DNA from: Imbroritus primus
GTDB lineage: Bacteria; Pseudomonadota; Gammaproteobacteria; Burkholderiales; Burkholderiaceae
Reading direction: 5' to 3'
Assembly (NCBI RefSeq): GCF_964332355.1
Contig: NZ_OZ201293.1
Coordinates: 310,001-374,000 of the forward strand
Length of the DNA: 64,000 nucleotides
Part shown: positions 8,632-17,024 of the stretch, one piece after another
How the letters are laid out: each line of letters opens with the position of its first letter
How positions within the stretch are numbered: position 1 is the first letter of the stretch
Notes under the pieces: model-generated
What the model was told of the DNA's origin: nothing
Database searches by the model: none
Seen by the model: the letters and a program-made list of their open reading frames with translations, nothing else
Translations under genes and position numbers: made by a program

Positions 8632-8750
8632 GCGTCAGTCGGACAGCATCGTCCTTCGCGTGTTGCCCTGCCGGTTGCGCCACACTATCCGTGGGGCGGA
8701 CAGCAGGGCATTACCGCATGCGGGCCAGAAGAACCTCACAGGAGCCCGGT

Positions 8751-9230
8751 ATGAAAGGTGATAAGCGCGTCATTCAGTATCTCAATCAGCAACTCACCAA
8801 CGAGCTGACGGCAATCAACCAGTATTTCCTGCACGCCAGGATCTACCGTCACTGGGGCTTCAAGAAGATCGGCGAGCACGAATACCGCGAGTCGATCGGC
8901 GAGATGAAGCATGCCGACAAGCTCATCGACCGCATCCTCATGCTCGAAGGCCTGCCGAACCTGCAGGACCTGCACAAGGTCATGGTCGGCGAGAACACGC
9001 CGGAGATGCTGTCGTGCGATCTCACGCTCGAGAAAAGTGCGCACGCGCTCGTCAAGGAGGCGATCGCCTATTGCGAGAGCGTGAGCGATTTCGTCAGCCG
9101 CGAACTGTTCGTGGAAATCCTCGACGATACCGAGGAGCATATCGACTGGCTCGAAACCCAGCTCGAGCTGATCGACAAGGTGGGCCTGCAGAACTACCTG
9201 CAGTCGCAAATGGAGCCGGGCGAGGCCTGA
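8751..9230 (+). CDS. bfr: Bacterioferritin
   Basis: The 159-residue product has the family length. Met52 is the expected heme ligand (ESIGEMKHADKLIDRI), and the ferroxidase ligands Glu18, Glu51, His54, Glu94, Glu127 and His130 fall at the expected places. It forms a 24-subunit cage that oxidises and stores iron. The ATG at 8751 follows CAGGAGCCCGGT. With bfd upstream it makes a storage/release pair that is probably iron-regulated. Confidence 0.97.
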   Translation: MKGDKRVIQYLNQQLTNELTAINQYFLHARIYRHWGFKKIGEHEYRESIGEMKHADKLIDRILMLEGLPNLQDLHKVMVGENTPEMLSCDLTLEKSAHALVKEAIAYCESVSDFVSRELFVEILDDTEEHIDWLETQLELIDKVGLQNYLQSQMEPGEA

Positions 9231-9427
9231 GCCGGTTGTTTTCCTGATTCCCGAATCCGCCGCGCCCGCAGTGTGGGCGCCGTTGCGGGGAGTTGAGGTA
9301 TGTCCTGCGGTTTCCGGGCCGGGGTCCGTGCCTTGTTCCCCGCTCGCTGCCGATCACGTCCGCGTTGCAGCGTATCTTCCCTGTGTTTTCAGTCCTTGCC
9401 GACTCTCCGGACGTGCCTGAGCATGGT

Positions 9428-10195
9428 CTAAAGTGCCGGCGCGTGCTCCGCGTGGCTGCACACCTCGCACTCCGGATTGCGCGCCAAGGCCAGGCTGGTC
9501 CACTCCATGCTGCGTGCATCGAGCATCAGCAGCCTGCCGGCCAGCGATTCTCCCGTCCCGATCAGCAGCTTCAGCGCTTCGGCGGCCTGCACCGTGCCGA
9601 CCATGCCAACTACCGGTGCAAATACGCCCATGGTGGCGCAGGCCACTTCAGGCGCATCGGCCGACGGCGGAAACAGGCAGGCATAGCACGGGTTCTCGGG
9701 CACACGCTTGTCGTACACGCTGATCTGTCCATCGAAGCGGATCGCCGCGCCCGACACCAGCGGTATGCGGTGGGTGACGCAGGCGCGATTGATCGCATGG
9801 CGTGTGGCGAAGTTGTCGCAGCAGTCCAGCACGACATCCGCAGTGCGTACCAGCGCACCGAGGCGCGCCAGATCGACACGTTCCTGTACTAGCTCGACCG
9901 CCACGCCGGGGTTCAGACGTTCGATAGCCTCGCGTGCCGATTCAACCTTGAGTCGGCCGACATTGGCCGTGGTGTGGATGATCTGGCGCTGCAGGTTGGT
10001 GAGATCGACCGTGTCGTCATCGACGATCGTCAGGCGACCCACGCCGGCTGCGGCGAGGTATGGCAGTGCCGCCGCGCCCAGGCCGCCCGCGCCGATCACC
10101 AGCGCATGGGCGGCGAGCAGCCGCGTCTGTCCTTCGATGCCGATTTCGTCGAGCAGGATGTGACGCGAGTAGCGGAGCAGCTGATCGTCTTGCAT
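9428..10195 (-). CDS. moeB: HesA/MoeB/ThiF-family adenylyltransferase
   Basis: The 255-residue product (starting MQDDQLLRYSRHILLDEIGI) is an E1-like enzyme. It has the ATP-binding loop GAGGLG at residues 35-40, the segment DDDTVDLTNLQRQIIH, and zinc cysteines in CYAC and CEVC. Such enzymes adenylate the C-terminal glycine of a sulfur-carrier protein, either MoaD (molybdopterin) or ThiS (thiamine); sequence inspection alone does not separate the two, so the symbol is provisional. There is no C-terminal rhodanese domain. It lies downstream of ctpA and gpmA on the minus strand, a common Burkholderiales arrangement. Confidence 0.88.
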   Translation of the reverse strand: MQDDQLLRYSRHILLDEIGIEGQTRLLAAHALVIGAGGLGAAALPYLAAAGVGRLTIVDDDTVDLTNLQRQIIHTTANVGRLKVESAREAIERLNPGVAVELVQERVDLARLGALVRTADVVLDCCDNFATRHAINRACVTHRIPLVSGAAIRFDGQISVYDKRVPENPCYACLFPPSADAPEVACATMGVFAPVVGMVGTVQAAEALKLLIGTGESLAGRLLMLDARSMEWTSLALARNPECEVCSHAEHAPAL

Positions 10196-10269
10196 GATGC
10201 GGTGTGGACGCAATAGGGCGTCAATAGGACGGCAATGCGACAGCAGGCCCCGCCTGCCGTCAGCTTCCG

Positions 10270-11865
10270 TCAGGGTGCGTTCTGGCCAGTCGGGGTGCCG
10301 AGCGGCTTGATGCCCGGTTCGCTGGCCGGGGCGGCAGGCGCTGCCGGCTTGGCGGGCGTCGCCTTGGCTGGCGCCGTTGTCGCCGCGGGCAGGCGGCGGC
10401 CCTTGTTGGCGTCATTCGTCGCCATGGCCTCGAGCGCCGATTTCGAGCGCTTCACCGGCTGGCCCTTCAATTGCGCGATGGCCTGCTGCAGCATGAAGTC
10501 ATCAGCCGAGCCCAGTTCCGGCGGGCGCTTCTTGCGATCGCGCTCGCGTTCTTCCGGCGTTTTCTTGGCGTTTTCTTCCTCGAGCCGGCGCAGTTCCTCG
10601 ATGCGGCGCTGTTCGCGCTCCGTCATCTCCTGCTCTTCCGATTCCTGCTTGTTGCGCAGGTGGCGCTCGGTGTCGATCTCGCGCGTGATCAGTGCGTCAT
10701 CCGGATCGCCCTCGGCGCTCTGGTCGACCGGCACGTCGGGCCGAATGCCCTTGGCCTGGATCGACTTGCCGGATGGCGTGTAGTAGTAGGCAATGGTCAG
10801 CTTGATGCCGGTGTCGTTCGACAGCGGTCGCACGGTCTGCACCGAGCCCTTGCCGAACGAGGTCTTGCCCATGATGGTGGCACGCTTGTGGTCCTGCAGC
10901 GCGCCCGCCACGATTTCCGAGGCCGAGGCGGTGTAGGCGTTGGTCAGTACGACCATCGGCACGGTCTTGAAGATCGGCGGCAGGCTGCGCAGCGGATCGT
11001 CCTCGAACGACGACAGCCGGTAGTTTGCGTAGTTCGCGCGGTACTGGCGCTTGGCGTCCGGCACCTGACCATTGGTTGATACCACCAGCGCATCGTCCGG
11101 CAGGAAGGCGGCCGAGACGCCGACGGCGCCCTGCAGCACGCCGCCACCGTTGTTGCGCAGGTCGAGCACCAGACCCTTGAGATTCGGTTCCTTTTCGGCG
11201 ATTTCCTTCAGCTTGCGCGCCAGGTCCGGCACCGTGCGTTCCTGGAAGGAGGTCAGGCGTACCCAGGCATAGCCCGGTTCCAGGACCTTCGACTTGACCG
11301 ATTGCACGCGGATCTCGGCACGCGTGATGGTCACCGGGAAGGTACGCTCGTCGGACTTGCGGTAGATGGTCAGCGTGACCTTGGTGCCTGGCTCGCCGCG
11401 CATGCGCTTGACGGCCTGCTCGAGCGGCATGCCGCGTACCGGCTTGTCGTCGATGCGCGTGATCAGGTCACCCGGCTGGATGCCGGCGCGAAAGGCGGGC
11501 GTGTCCTCGATCGGGTTGATGACCTTGACCAGGCCTTCTTCCTGCGAGATCTCGATGCCCAGCCCGGCGAAACGGCCGCGCGTGCCTTCCTGCAATTCGT
11601 TGAAGTCTTTCTTGTCGAGATACGCCGAATGCGGATCAAGGCTCGACACCATGCCCTTGATCGCCTCTGTCAGCAGTTTCTGGTCGTTGACCGGTTCCAC
11701 ATACTCGCGCTTGATCTGCCCGAAGATGTCCGCCATCAGCCGGAGCTGCTCGAGCGGCAGCGGGCCGGGTGTGTTCTGGGCCGTGGCCGAGAACTGCAGC
11801 GTGGCCAGCACGCCAGTCACCAGGCCGGCGGAGATCAGGGTAAGGTTCTTGAGCGAGGGTCGCAT
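10270..11865 (-). CDS. ctpA: Carboxyl-terminal processing protease, S41 family
   Basis: The 531-residue precursor begins with a signal peptide (MRPSLKNLTLISAGLVTGVL, ending near FSATAQ). A PDZ domain follows at about 100-180 (GLGIEISQEEGLVKVINPIE), then the S41 protease core. The catalytic serine lies in NAYTASASEIVAGAL and the general-base lysine in GKTSFGKGSVQTV. The last 130 residues are a charged coiled segment (TEREQRRIEELRRLEEENA) and an Ala/Pro/Lys-rich tail. These periplasmic enzymes trim or degrade proteins from the C-terminus and often control cell-wall hydrolases. The gene lies between moeB and gpmA. Confidence 0.94.
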   Translation of the reverse strand: MRPSLKNLTLISAGLVTGVLATLQFSATAQNTPGPLPLEQLRLMADIFGQIKREYVEPVNDQKLLTEAIKGMVSSLDPHSAYLDKKDFNELQEGTRGRFAGLGIEISQEEGLVKVINPIEDTPAFRAGIQPGDLITRIDDKPVRGMPLEQAVKRMRGEPGTKVTLTIYRKSDERTFPVTITRAEIRVQSVKSKVLEPGYAWVRLTSFQERTVPDLARKLKEIAEKEPNLKGLVLDLRNNGGGVLQGAVGVSAAFLPDDALVVSTNGQVPDAKRQYRANYANYRLSSFEDDPLRSLPPIFKTVPMVVLTNAYTASASEIVAGALQDHKRATIMGKTSFGKGSVQTVRPLSNDTGIKLTIAYYYTPSGKSIQAKGIRPDVPVDQSAEGDPDDALITREIDTERHLRNKQESEEQEMTEREQRRIEELRRLEEENAKKTPEERERDRKKRPPELGSADDFMLQQAIAQLKGQPVKRSKSALEAMATNDANKGRRLPAATTAPAKATPAKPAAPAAPASEPGIKPLGTPTGQNAP

Positions 11866-11917
11866 GTGTCGATGCCTGAACAGAAAATTGCCGCGAAGTT
11901 GCGGCAGAGCCCGGCAA

Positions 11918-12027
11918 AAACGCTATCAGAATGCTTCTGGCGTCGTCGCCCGGCCTTGCCGTACTACTTGTACTGTCTGCGGCCGTGCGCCTAGCCAGAA
12001 TCGCTTCGCTTCATTCTGATAGCGTTT
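11918..12027. repeat. Large imperfect palindrome between ctpA and gpmA
   Basis: The arms AAACGCTATCAGAATG (11918-11933) and CATTCTGATAGCGTTT (12012-12027) are perfect inverted copies. A second inner pair, TTCTGGC (11935-11941) and GCCAGAA (11994-12000), extends the stem, leaving a loop of about 50 bases and an 11-base bulge on the right arm. It is intergenic. It resembles dispersed palindromic elements of Burkholderiales, but I see no second copy in this window. It could also fold as a transcript structure between gpmA and ctpA. Confidence 0.8.
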
Positions 12028-12087
12028 CATCCCGAGCGTGCCACAGTATAAAGCGGTCCAGTCCCGGCTGCCGGACCACCCGCAGGT

Positions 12088-12834
12088 TTATTTGGCCTTG
12101 CCCTGGTTGGCGACAGCGGCCAGCGAGGCCTCCACCGCCGCAGCATCGCCGAGGTAGTAGTGGCGGATCGGCTTGAGCATCGCATCCAGTTCATACACCA
12201 GCGGCGTGCCGTTGGGGATGTTCAGCCCGACGATCTCACTGTCGGAGATATTGTCGAGGTATTTCACCAGGGCGCGGATGCTGTTGCCGTGGGCCGCGAT
12301 CACGATACGCTTGCCAGCCACGATGTCCGGGGCGATTTTCTCGTTCCACAGCGGCAGCACGCGCGCTACCGTATCCTTCAGGCACTCGGTGAGGGGGATT
12401 TGTTCCCGGTCGAGGCCGGCGTAGCGCGGGTCGGCATACGAAGTGCGTTCATCGTCGGCGGCCAGCGCCGGCGGCGGCGTATCGTAGCTGCGGCGCCAGA
12501 CCAGCACCTGCTCGTCGCCGAACTTGGCGGCCGTCTCGGCCTTGTTGAGGCCCGACAGCGCGCCATAGTGGCGCTCGTTGAGCCGCCACTCGTGTTCCAC
12601 CGGAATCCACAGCAGGTCCATTTCCTCCTGCACATGCCACAGCGTGCGGATGGCGCGCTTGAGCACCGAGGTATAGGCCACATCGAAGGTAAAGCCGGCT
12701 TCCTTGAGCAGCTTGCCGCCCTCGCGGGCCTGCGCGATACCGGTGTCGGTCAGGTCGACGTCGACCCAGCCGGTAAAGCGGTTTTCCTTGTTCCAGGTGG
12801 ATTCGCCGTGGCGAATCAGTACGAGCTGATACAT
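12088..12834 (-). CDS. gpmA: 2,3-bisphosphoglycerate-dependent phosphoglycerate mutase
   Basis: The 248-residue product starts MYQLVLIRHGESTWNKENRF. The phospho-histidine motif RHGE and the second active-site segment VIAAHGNSIRALVKYL are both present. It interconverts 3- and 2-phosphoglycerate in glycolysis and gluconeogenesis. The ATG at 12834 follows AGGACGCACC; in-frame codons upstream encode an unrelated basic leader. It is divergent from the rhodanese gene and precedes ctpA on the same strand. Confidence 0.97.
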   Translation of the reverse strand: MYQLVLIRHGESTWNKENRFTGWVDVDLTDTGIAQAREGGKLLKEAGFTFDVAYTSVLKRAIRTLWHVQEEMDLLWIPVEHEWRLNERHYGALSGLNKAETAAKFGDEQVLVWRRSYDTPPPALAADDERTSYADPRYAGLDREQIPLTECLKDTVARVLPLWNEKIAPDIVAGKRIVIAAHGNSIRALVKYLDNISDSEIVGLNIPNGTPLVYELDAMLKPIRHYYLGDAAAVEASLAAVANQGKAK

Positions 12835-12953
12835 GGTGCGTCCTGAAGTGAACTGATGATCGGTCATAATACGGCCACTGCACGGCGTGCGCGCCACGCG
12901 GCCAATCCGCTATTTTATAATGCGGCGACCCAACTCCCGCCTGGAAACCCATC

Positions 12954-13367
12954 GTGACGTTTTTTTCCGACTACAACAATCTCGGTTTGCTCGCCATTGC
13001 CCTCGTCTCGGGCGGCCTGCTGGCCTGGCCGGCGCTGACGCGGCGCACCACTGGCGCGAGCGTGAATATCTCCGAAGCGACCCGGCTGATCAACAAGCAC
13101 AATGCAGTTGTCGTGGATATCCGCGATGCCGTCGAATACGCCGCCGGCCACTTGCCGCAAGCCAAGTCGGCGCCGCTTGCGGAACTTGCGGGCAAGGTCG
13201 CGACCCTTGCAAAGAACAAGTCCAACCCCATCATCGTGGTATGCCAGACCGGCAAGCTGTCGGGCAAGGCCCATGCAGCCATCAAGGAAGCCGGGTACAG
13301 TGAGGTGTATTCGCTCGAAGGCGGCATCAACGCCTGGCGACTGGCGGGCTTGCCGCTGGTGAAGTGA
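12954..13367 (+). CDS. Membrane-anchored rhodanese-like protein
   Basis: The 137-residue product has one N-terminal membrane segment (LGLLAIALVSGGLLAWPAL) followed by a single rhodanese domain. The catalytic Cys97 is in VVCQTGKLSGKA, and GGINAWRLAGLPLVK closes the domain. Such proteins transfer sulfane sulfur, but the physiological acceptor is unknown. It starts with GTG. A TATAAT box lies at 12916-12921, about 32 bases upstream, without a strong -35. It heads the rhodanese-grxC-secB-gpsA series typical of Burkholderiales. Confidence 0.92.
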   Translation: MTFFSDYNNLGLLAIALVSGGLLAWPALTRRTTGASVNISEATRLINKHNAVVVDIRDAVEYAAGHLPQAKSAPLAELAGKVATLAKNKSNPIIVVCQTGKLSGKAHAAIKEAGYSEVYSLEGGINAWRLAGLPLVK

Positions 13368-13393
13368 GCGGTTGACCACAGGAGAAGCAAGGC

Positions 13394-13651
13394 ATGGCCA
13401 AAGTTGTGATGTACAGCACCACCGTCTGTCCCTACTGCCAGATGGCAGAACGGCTGCTGCGTTCGCGCGGCGTCGACGCAATCGAAAAGATTCTCATCGA
13501 CCGGGAGCCCGGCAAGCGCGAGGAAATGATGGAGCGCACCGGCCGCCGTACGGTTCCGCAGATCTACGTGGGCGAAACCCACGTCGGCGGTTTCGACGAC
13601 CTCTCGGCGCTCGACAAGCAAGGTGGGCTGCAGCCGCTGCTGGCCGCGTGA
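13394..13651 (+). CDS. grxC: Glutaredoxin 3
   Basis: The 85-residue product is a single glutaredoxin domain. It has the dithiol active site CPYC at residues 12-15, the cis-proline segment RRTVPQIYV and the glutathione-binding GGFDDLSALDK. It reduces disulfides and mixed disulfides with glutathione, which is made by gshA-gshB about 9 kb upstream. An AGGAGAAGCAAGGC binding site precedes the ATG. It lies 26 bases after the rhodanese gene and is probably cotranscribed with it and secB. Confidence 0.97.
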   Translation: MAKVVMYSTTVCPYCQMAERLLRSRGVDAIEKILIDREPGKREEMMERTGRRTVPQIYVGETHVGGFDDLSALDKQGGLQPLLAA

Positions 13652-13809
13652 TGTTTTCGGTCTCCGCCGTGCGGGGACCGTGCTGATCCTCATGTAACAT
13701 AACGTTTTCCCGCGCGGCATGCTGCGCGGCCACCGTCGTGTGGCCGGTGTGCATGCGGCCCGCCGCGCATTCCATCGACAGTTTCCCTCGACATTACCGA
13801 CAGACTTCC

Positions 13810-14340
13810 ATGAGCGAACAGCAAGCCAATCAGGCACAAGACGATCAGCCCTTTTTCAACATCCAGCGCATCTACCTCAAGGACCTGTCGCTGGAGCAGC
13901 CGAATTCACCGGCCATTTTCCTCGAGCAGGAAGCACCGGGCGTGGAAGTCCAGGTCGACGTGTCGGCCGCCCAGCTCGGCGAAGACGTGTTCGAAGTCGT
14001 TGTCACCGGCACCGTGACCACCAAGGTCCAGGACCGCGTGGCCTTCCTCGTGGAAGCTCACCAGGCCGGCATCTTCGATATCCGCAATGTGCCGGTCGAG
14101 CAACTCGATCCGCTGCTGGGCATCGCCTGCCCGACCATCCTCTATCCGTACCTGCGCTCCAACATTGCCGACACCATCACGCGCGCCGGCTTCCAGGCCA
14201 TCCACCTGAGCGAAATCAACTTCCAGGCACTCTACGAGCAGCGCCTCGCGGCCGCCATGGAAGAAGCCAATGCGCAGCCCAATGGTAGCGGCGGCAGCGG
14301 CATCGTGATGCCCGACGGTTCGCAGGCCAGCACGCACTGA
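13810..14340 (+). CDS. secB: Protein-export chaperone SecB
   Basis: The 176-residue product is SecB, with the conserved segments FNIQRIYLKDLSLEQPNSP, LEQEAPGVEVQVDV and GIACPTILYPYLRSNIADTI. It is about 20 residues longer than the E. coli protein because of a Gly/Ser-rich tail. The tetramer keeps secretory precursors unfolded and hands them to SecA. The ATG at 13810 starts the conserved MSEQQ region; 72 bases of open frame upstream carry no conservation. It lies between grxC and gpsA. Confidence 0.97.
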   Translation: MSEQQANQAQDDQPFFNIQRIYLKDLSLEQPNSPAIFLEQEAPGVEVQVDVSAAQLGEDVFEVVVTGTVTTKVQDRVAFLVEAHQAGIFDIRNVPVEQLDPLLGIACPTILYPYLRSNIADTITRAGFQAIHLSEINFQALYEQRLAAAMEEANAQPNGSGGSGIVMPDGSQASTH

Positions 14341-14413
14341 GCGGAATGAGCCGCATTGTCATGGGCTGCCTCGCCACTGAAGCAGGGCGCGGTAACGCGC
14401 CCCGTCATGCCCG

Positions 14414-15424
14414 ATGATCCCCGTGACCGTCCTCGGCGCGGGGGCGTGGGGTACCGCGCTGGCCAGCCATGCCGCCCGGGTGCACGACGTGCGGCTGTGG
14501 GGGCGCGATGCCGGCGAGCTTGCTGCGATCGGCGCGGCCCGCGAGAATGCCCGCTACCTGCCGGGGGTGCCGTTGCATCCCGGCCTGCGTACCGAACCTG
14601 ATCTTCAGGCTGCACTGGCCCATGCTGCGCAGCCCGGCGGACTGCTGGTCATCGCCACGCCCGTCGCCGGCCTGCGCGACATGGCACAAGCGTGGCTCGC
14701 GCACGCCAGCGCGGCGCGCATGGTCTGGCTGTGCAAGGGCTTCGAACCCGATACGGGCAGGCTGCCGCACCAGATGGTGCAGGAAGTCATCGACGCGCAT
14801 GGCGGCAGTGCCGCCGGCAACGGCGTCCTGTCGGGCCCGAGCTTCGCGCGCGAGGTCGCGCAGGGCTTGCCGTGCGCACTCACCGTGGCCAGCGATGACC
14901 CGGTCGTGTGCGAGCGTGTGCAGCAGGTTTTCCATCATCACGCCATGCGCATCTACGCCTCCGAAGACATCGTCGGCGTCGAGGTCGGCGGGGCAGTGAA
15001 GAACGTGCTGGCGATTGCCACCGGGGCGAGCGATGGGCTCGGCCTGGGACTGAATGCGCGGGCCGCGCTGGTAACGCGCGGCCTGGCGGAAATGACGCGC
15101 CTGGGCATGGCCCTCGGGGGGCGCACCGAAACATTCATGGGGCTGACAGGCGTGGGTGATCTCATCCTGACGGCCACGGGCGACCTGTCGCGCAACCGCA
15201 CGGTTGGCATGCGACTGGCGCAAGGGGGAAAGCTGGACGACATTCTGCGCGACCTTGGTCATGTCGCAGAAGGCGTCCGGTGCGCGCGCGCGGTCTTGGC
15301 GCTCGCAAAACAACAGGGCGTCGATATGCCCATTACGGAGGCGGTGTGCGAAGTGCTGTTCAATGGTCTGCCAGTTCAGACCGCCGTCGAGCGGCTCCTC
15401 CAGCGGGACGCGCGCGCCGAATAA
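14414..15424 (+). CDS. gpsA: Glycerol-3-phosphate dehydrogenase [NAD(P)+]
   Basis: The 336-residue product starts MIPVTVLGAGAWGTALASHA, with the dinucleotide-binding GAGAWG at residues 8-13. Further family segments are LCKGFEPDTG, SGPSFAREVAQGLP and the catalytic-lysine region EVGGAVKNVLAIATG. It makes sn-glycerol 3-phosphate for phospholipid synthesis from dihydroxyacetone phosphate. It follows secB by 73 bases. Its 3' end runs directly into the Bug-protein gene. Confidence 0.97.
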   Translation: MIPVTVLGAGAWGTALASHAARVHDVRLWGRDAGELAAIGAARENARYLPGVPLHPGLRTEPDLQAALAHAAQPGGLLVIATPVAGLRDMAQAWLAHASAARMVWLCKGFEPDTGRLPHQMVQEVIDAHGGSAAGNGVLSGPSFAREVAQGLPCALTVASDDPVVCERVQQVFHHHAMRIYASEDIVGVEVGGAVKNVLAIATGASDGLGLGLNARAALVTRGLAEMTRLGMALGGRTETFMGLTGVGDLILTATGDLSRNRTVGMRLAQGGKLDDILRDLGHVAEGVRCARAVLALAKQQGVDMPITEAVCEVLFNGLPVQTAVERLLQRDARAE

Positions 15425-15435
15425 TCTGGACCTTC

Positions 15436-16446
15436 GTGGCGTGGGCCGGCGCCTGTTTGGCCTCGCAGGCCCTGGCCAGCAATACGCCATCCGTTCCCTC
15501 TTCCGGTATCGCCACCAACAGCGCTTCAACAGAGGCCACGGCAGCCTGGCCGAGCCGCCCGGTGCGCATGGTTGTGCCGTACCCGCCGGGGTCCACGCCG
15601 GACCTGATCGCGCGTTACGTCAGCGAAAAGCTAGGCGGTGTCATCGGCCAGCCAGTCGTCATCGACAACCGTGTTGGCGCCGGCGGCAACATCGGCACCG
15701 GATATGTGGCACGGGCCAAGCCCGACGGCTATACGCTGTTGTTCACCATCAACGGCCCGCTGGTCACCGCGCCGCTGCTGTATTCACGGCTTGGCTACGA
15801 TCCTGCGCGCGACTTCGTGCCGGTGGCACTGATCGCCACCTCGCCGTCGGTCCTGGTAGTGGATGCCCGCCTGCCGGTGCGCACGGTCGCTGAATTGCGT
15901 GCCTATGCCGCAGCGCGTCCGGGCAAGCTGGCATATGGTTCTGTTGGCAAGGGCAGTTCGGCGCATCTGACGATGGAGCAATTCAAGAGCCGCGCCGAGA
16001 TTGATCTGCTGCATGTGCCCTACGCGAGCTATGCACAGGTCGTCACTGCGATGATGGGCGGTCATGTGCAGGTGGCCTTCATGGTGCCGGGTTCGGCCAT
16101 GCCCCAGGTACAGACGGGAAAGCTGCGCGCCCTGGCCGTGACCGCGCCGGCGCGTTCGATGCTGTTGCCCGATCTGCCGACCATGATCGAATCGGGGTTC
16201 AGCCAGCTGGAGTCGACCACCTGGCAGGCGCTGCTCGCGCCGGCCAATACACCCGCGCCCATTGTCGAGCGTCTGCAGAAGATCATTGCCGATCTGTTGC
16301 ATGACGATGCCACACGGGCGGCATTCAAGGCCAATTATTTCTTGCCGGCCACTGGCGCGGTCTCCCTGCTCGGTGACTTCATGAAGACCGAGCGCGAACG
16401 TTGGGCTGTGTGGATCCGCGCCGCCAACCTGCATCCCGAACCCTGA
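15436..16446 (+). CDS. Bug-family (TctC-like) tripartite-tricarboxylate substrate-binding protein
   Basis: The mature region begins with WPSRPVRMVVPYPPGSTPDL and contains the Bug signatures GGNIGTGYVARAKPDGYTLL and HVPYASYAQVVTAMMGGHVQ. These proteins are periplasmic small-carboxylate binders that are greatly expanded in Burkholderiales; the ligand cannot be told here. The start is uncertain. GTG at 15436 gives 336 residues, but the frame stays open upstream into gpsA. A GTG at 15346 would add the basic stretch RARR before the hydrophobic segment, making a better signal peptide and overlapping gpsA by 79 bases. No tctA/tctB permease genes are nearby. Confidence 0.85.
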   Translation: MAWAGACLASQALASNTPSVPSSGIATNSASTEATAAWPSRPVRMVVPYPPGSTPDLIARYVSEKLGGVIGQPVVIDNRVGAGGNIGTGYVARAKPDGYTLLFTINGPLVTAPLLYSRLGYDPARDFVPVALIATSPSVLVVDARLPVRTVAELRAYAAARPGKLAYGSVGKGSSAHLTMEQFKSRAEIDLLHVPYASYAQVVTAMMGGHVQVAFMVPGSAMPQVQTGKLRALAVTAPARSMLLPDLPTMIESGFSQLESTTWQALLAPANTPAPIVERLQKIIADLLHDDATRAAFKANYFLPATGAVSLLGDFMKTERERWAVWIRAANLHPEP

Positions 16447-16458
16447 GCATTGCGCTGG

Positions 16459-16929
16459 TCAGGCGCCGCCATCGTAGCCCGCCTGCCGCCACGCTTCATA
16501 GACGACCACCGCAACGCTATTCGACAGGTTCAGACTACGGTTGCCCGGGCGCATCGGCAGGCGTATGCGCTGCGCTGGCGGAAAGCTGTCGCGCAGCGTG
16601 GCCGGCAGTCCGCTCGTTTCGGAGCCGAAGACAAACCAGTCGCCAGGCTGGAAAGCCAGGTTCGCGAACGGCATCGAGCCACGCGTCGTCATGGCGAACA
16701 TGCGTGCCGTATCCGGCTGCTCGGCTGCCAGCAGCGCCTCCCAGTCGTCATGCACCTTCATCGTGGCGTACTCGTGATAGTCGAGTCCGGCGCGGCGCAG
16801 GCGTGCATCATCAATATCGAACCCCAGGGGCTTGACCAGATGCAGTTGTGCACCGGTGTTGGCACACAGCCGGATGACGTTGCCGGTATTGGGCGGTATC
16901 TCGGGAGCGACGAGCACGACATGAAACAT
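16459..16929 (-). CDS. trmL: tRNA (cytidine(34)/uridine(34)-2'-O)-methyltransferase
   Basis: The 156-residue product is a minimal SPOUT methyltransferase starting MFHVVLVAPEIPPNTGNVIR. The trefoil-knot motifs WFVFGSETSGLP and IRLPMRPGNRSLNLSNSVAV are intact. TrmL methylates the wobble ribose of some tRNA-Leu species using S-adenosylmethionine. It converges with the Bug-protein gene (12-base gap). Downstream on the minus strand in related genomes one usually meets comF; here about 15 kb of accessory genes lie in between. Confidence 0.94.
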   Translation of the reverse strand: MFHVVLVAPEIPPNTGNVIRLCANTGAQLHLVKPLGFDIDDARLRRAGLDYHEYATMKVHDDWEALLAAEQPDTARMFAMTTRGSMPFANLAFQPGDWFVFGSETSGLPATLRDSFPPAQRIRLPMRPGNRSLNLSNSVAVVVYEAWRQAGYDGGA

Positions 16930-17024
16930 GGTGATGGCGAGAAGCAGATGGGCGAGGCCGCAGTGTAGCAGCCCTGCCCATCGTGCCTTGCCCGGCTGCG
17001 TGCCCGGCTATGTCCGGCGTGCTT

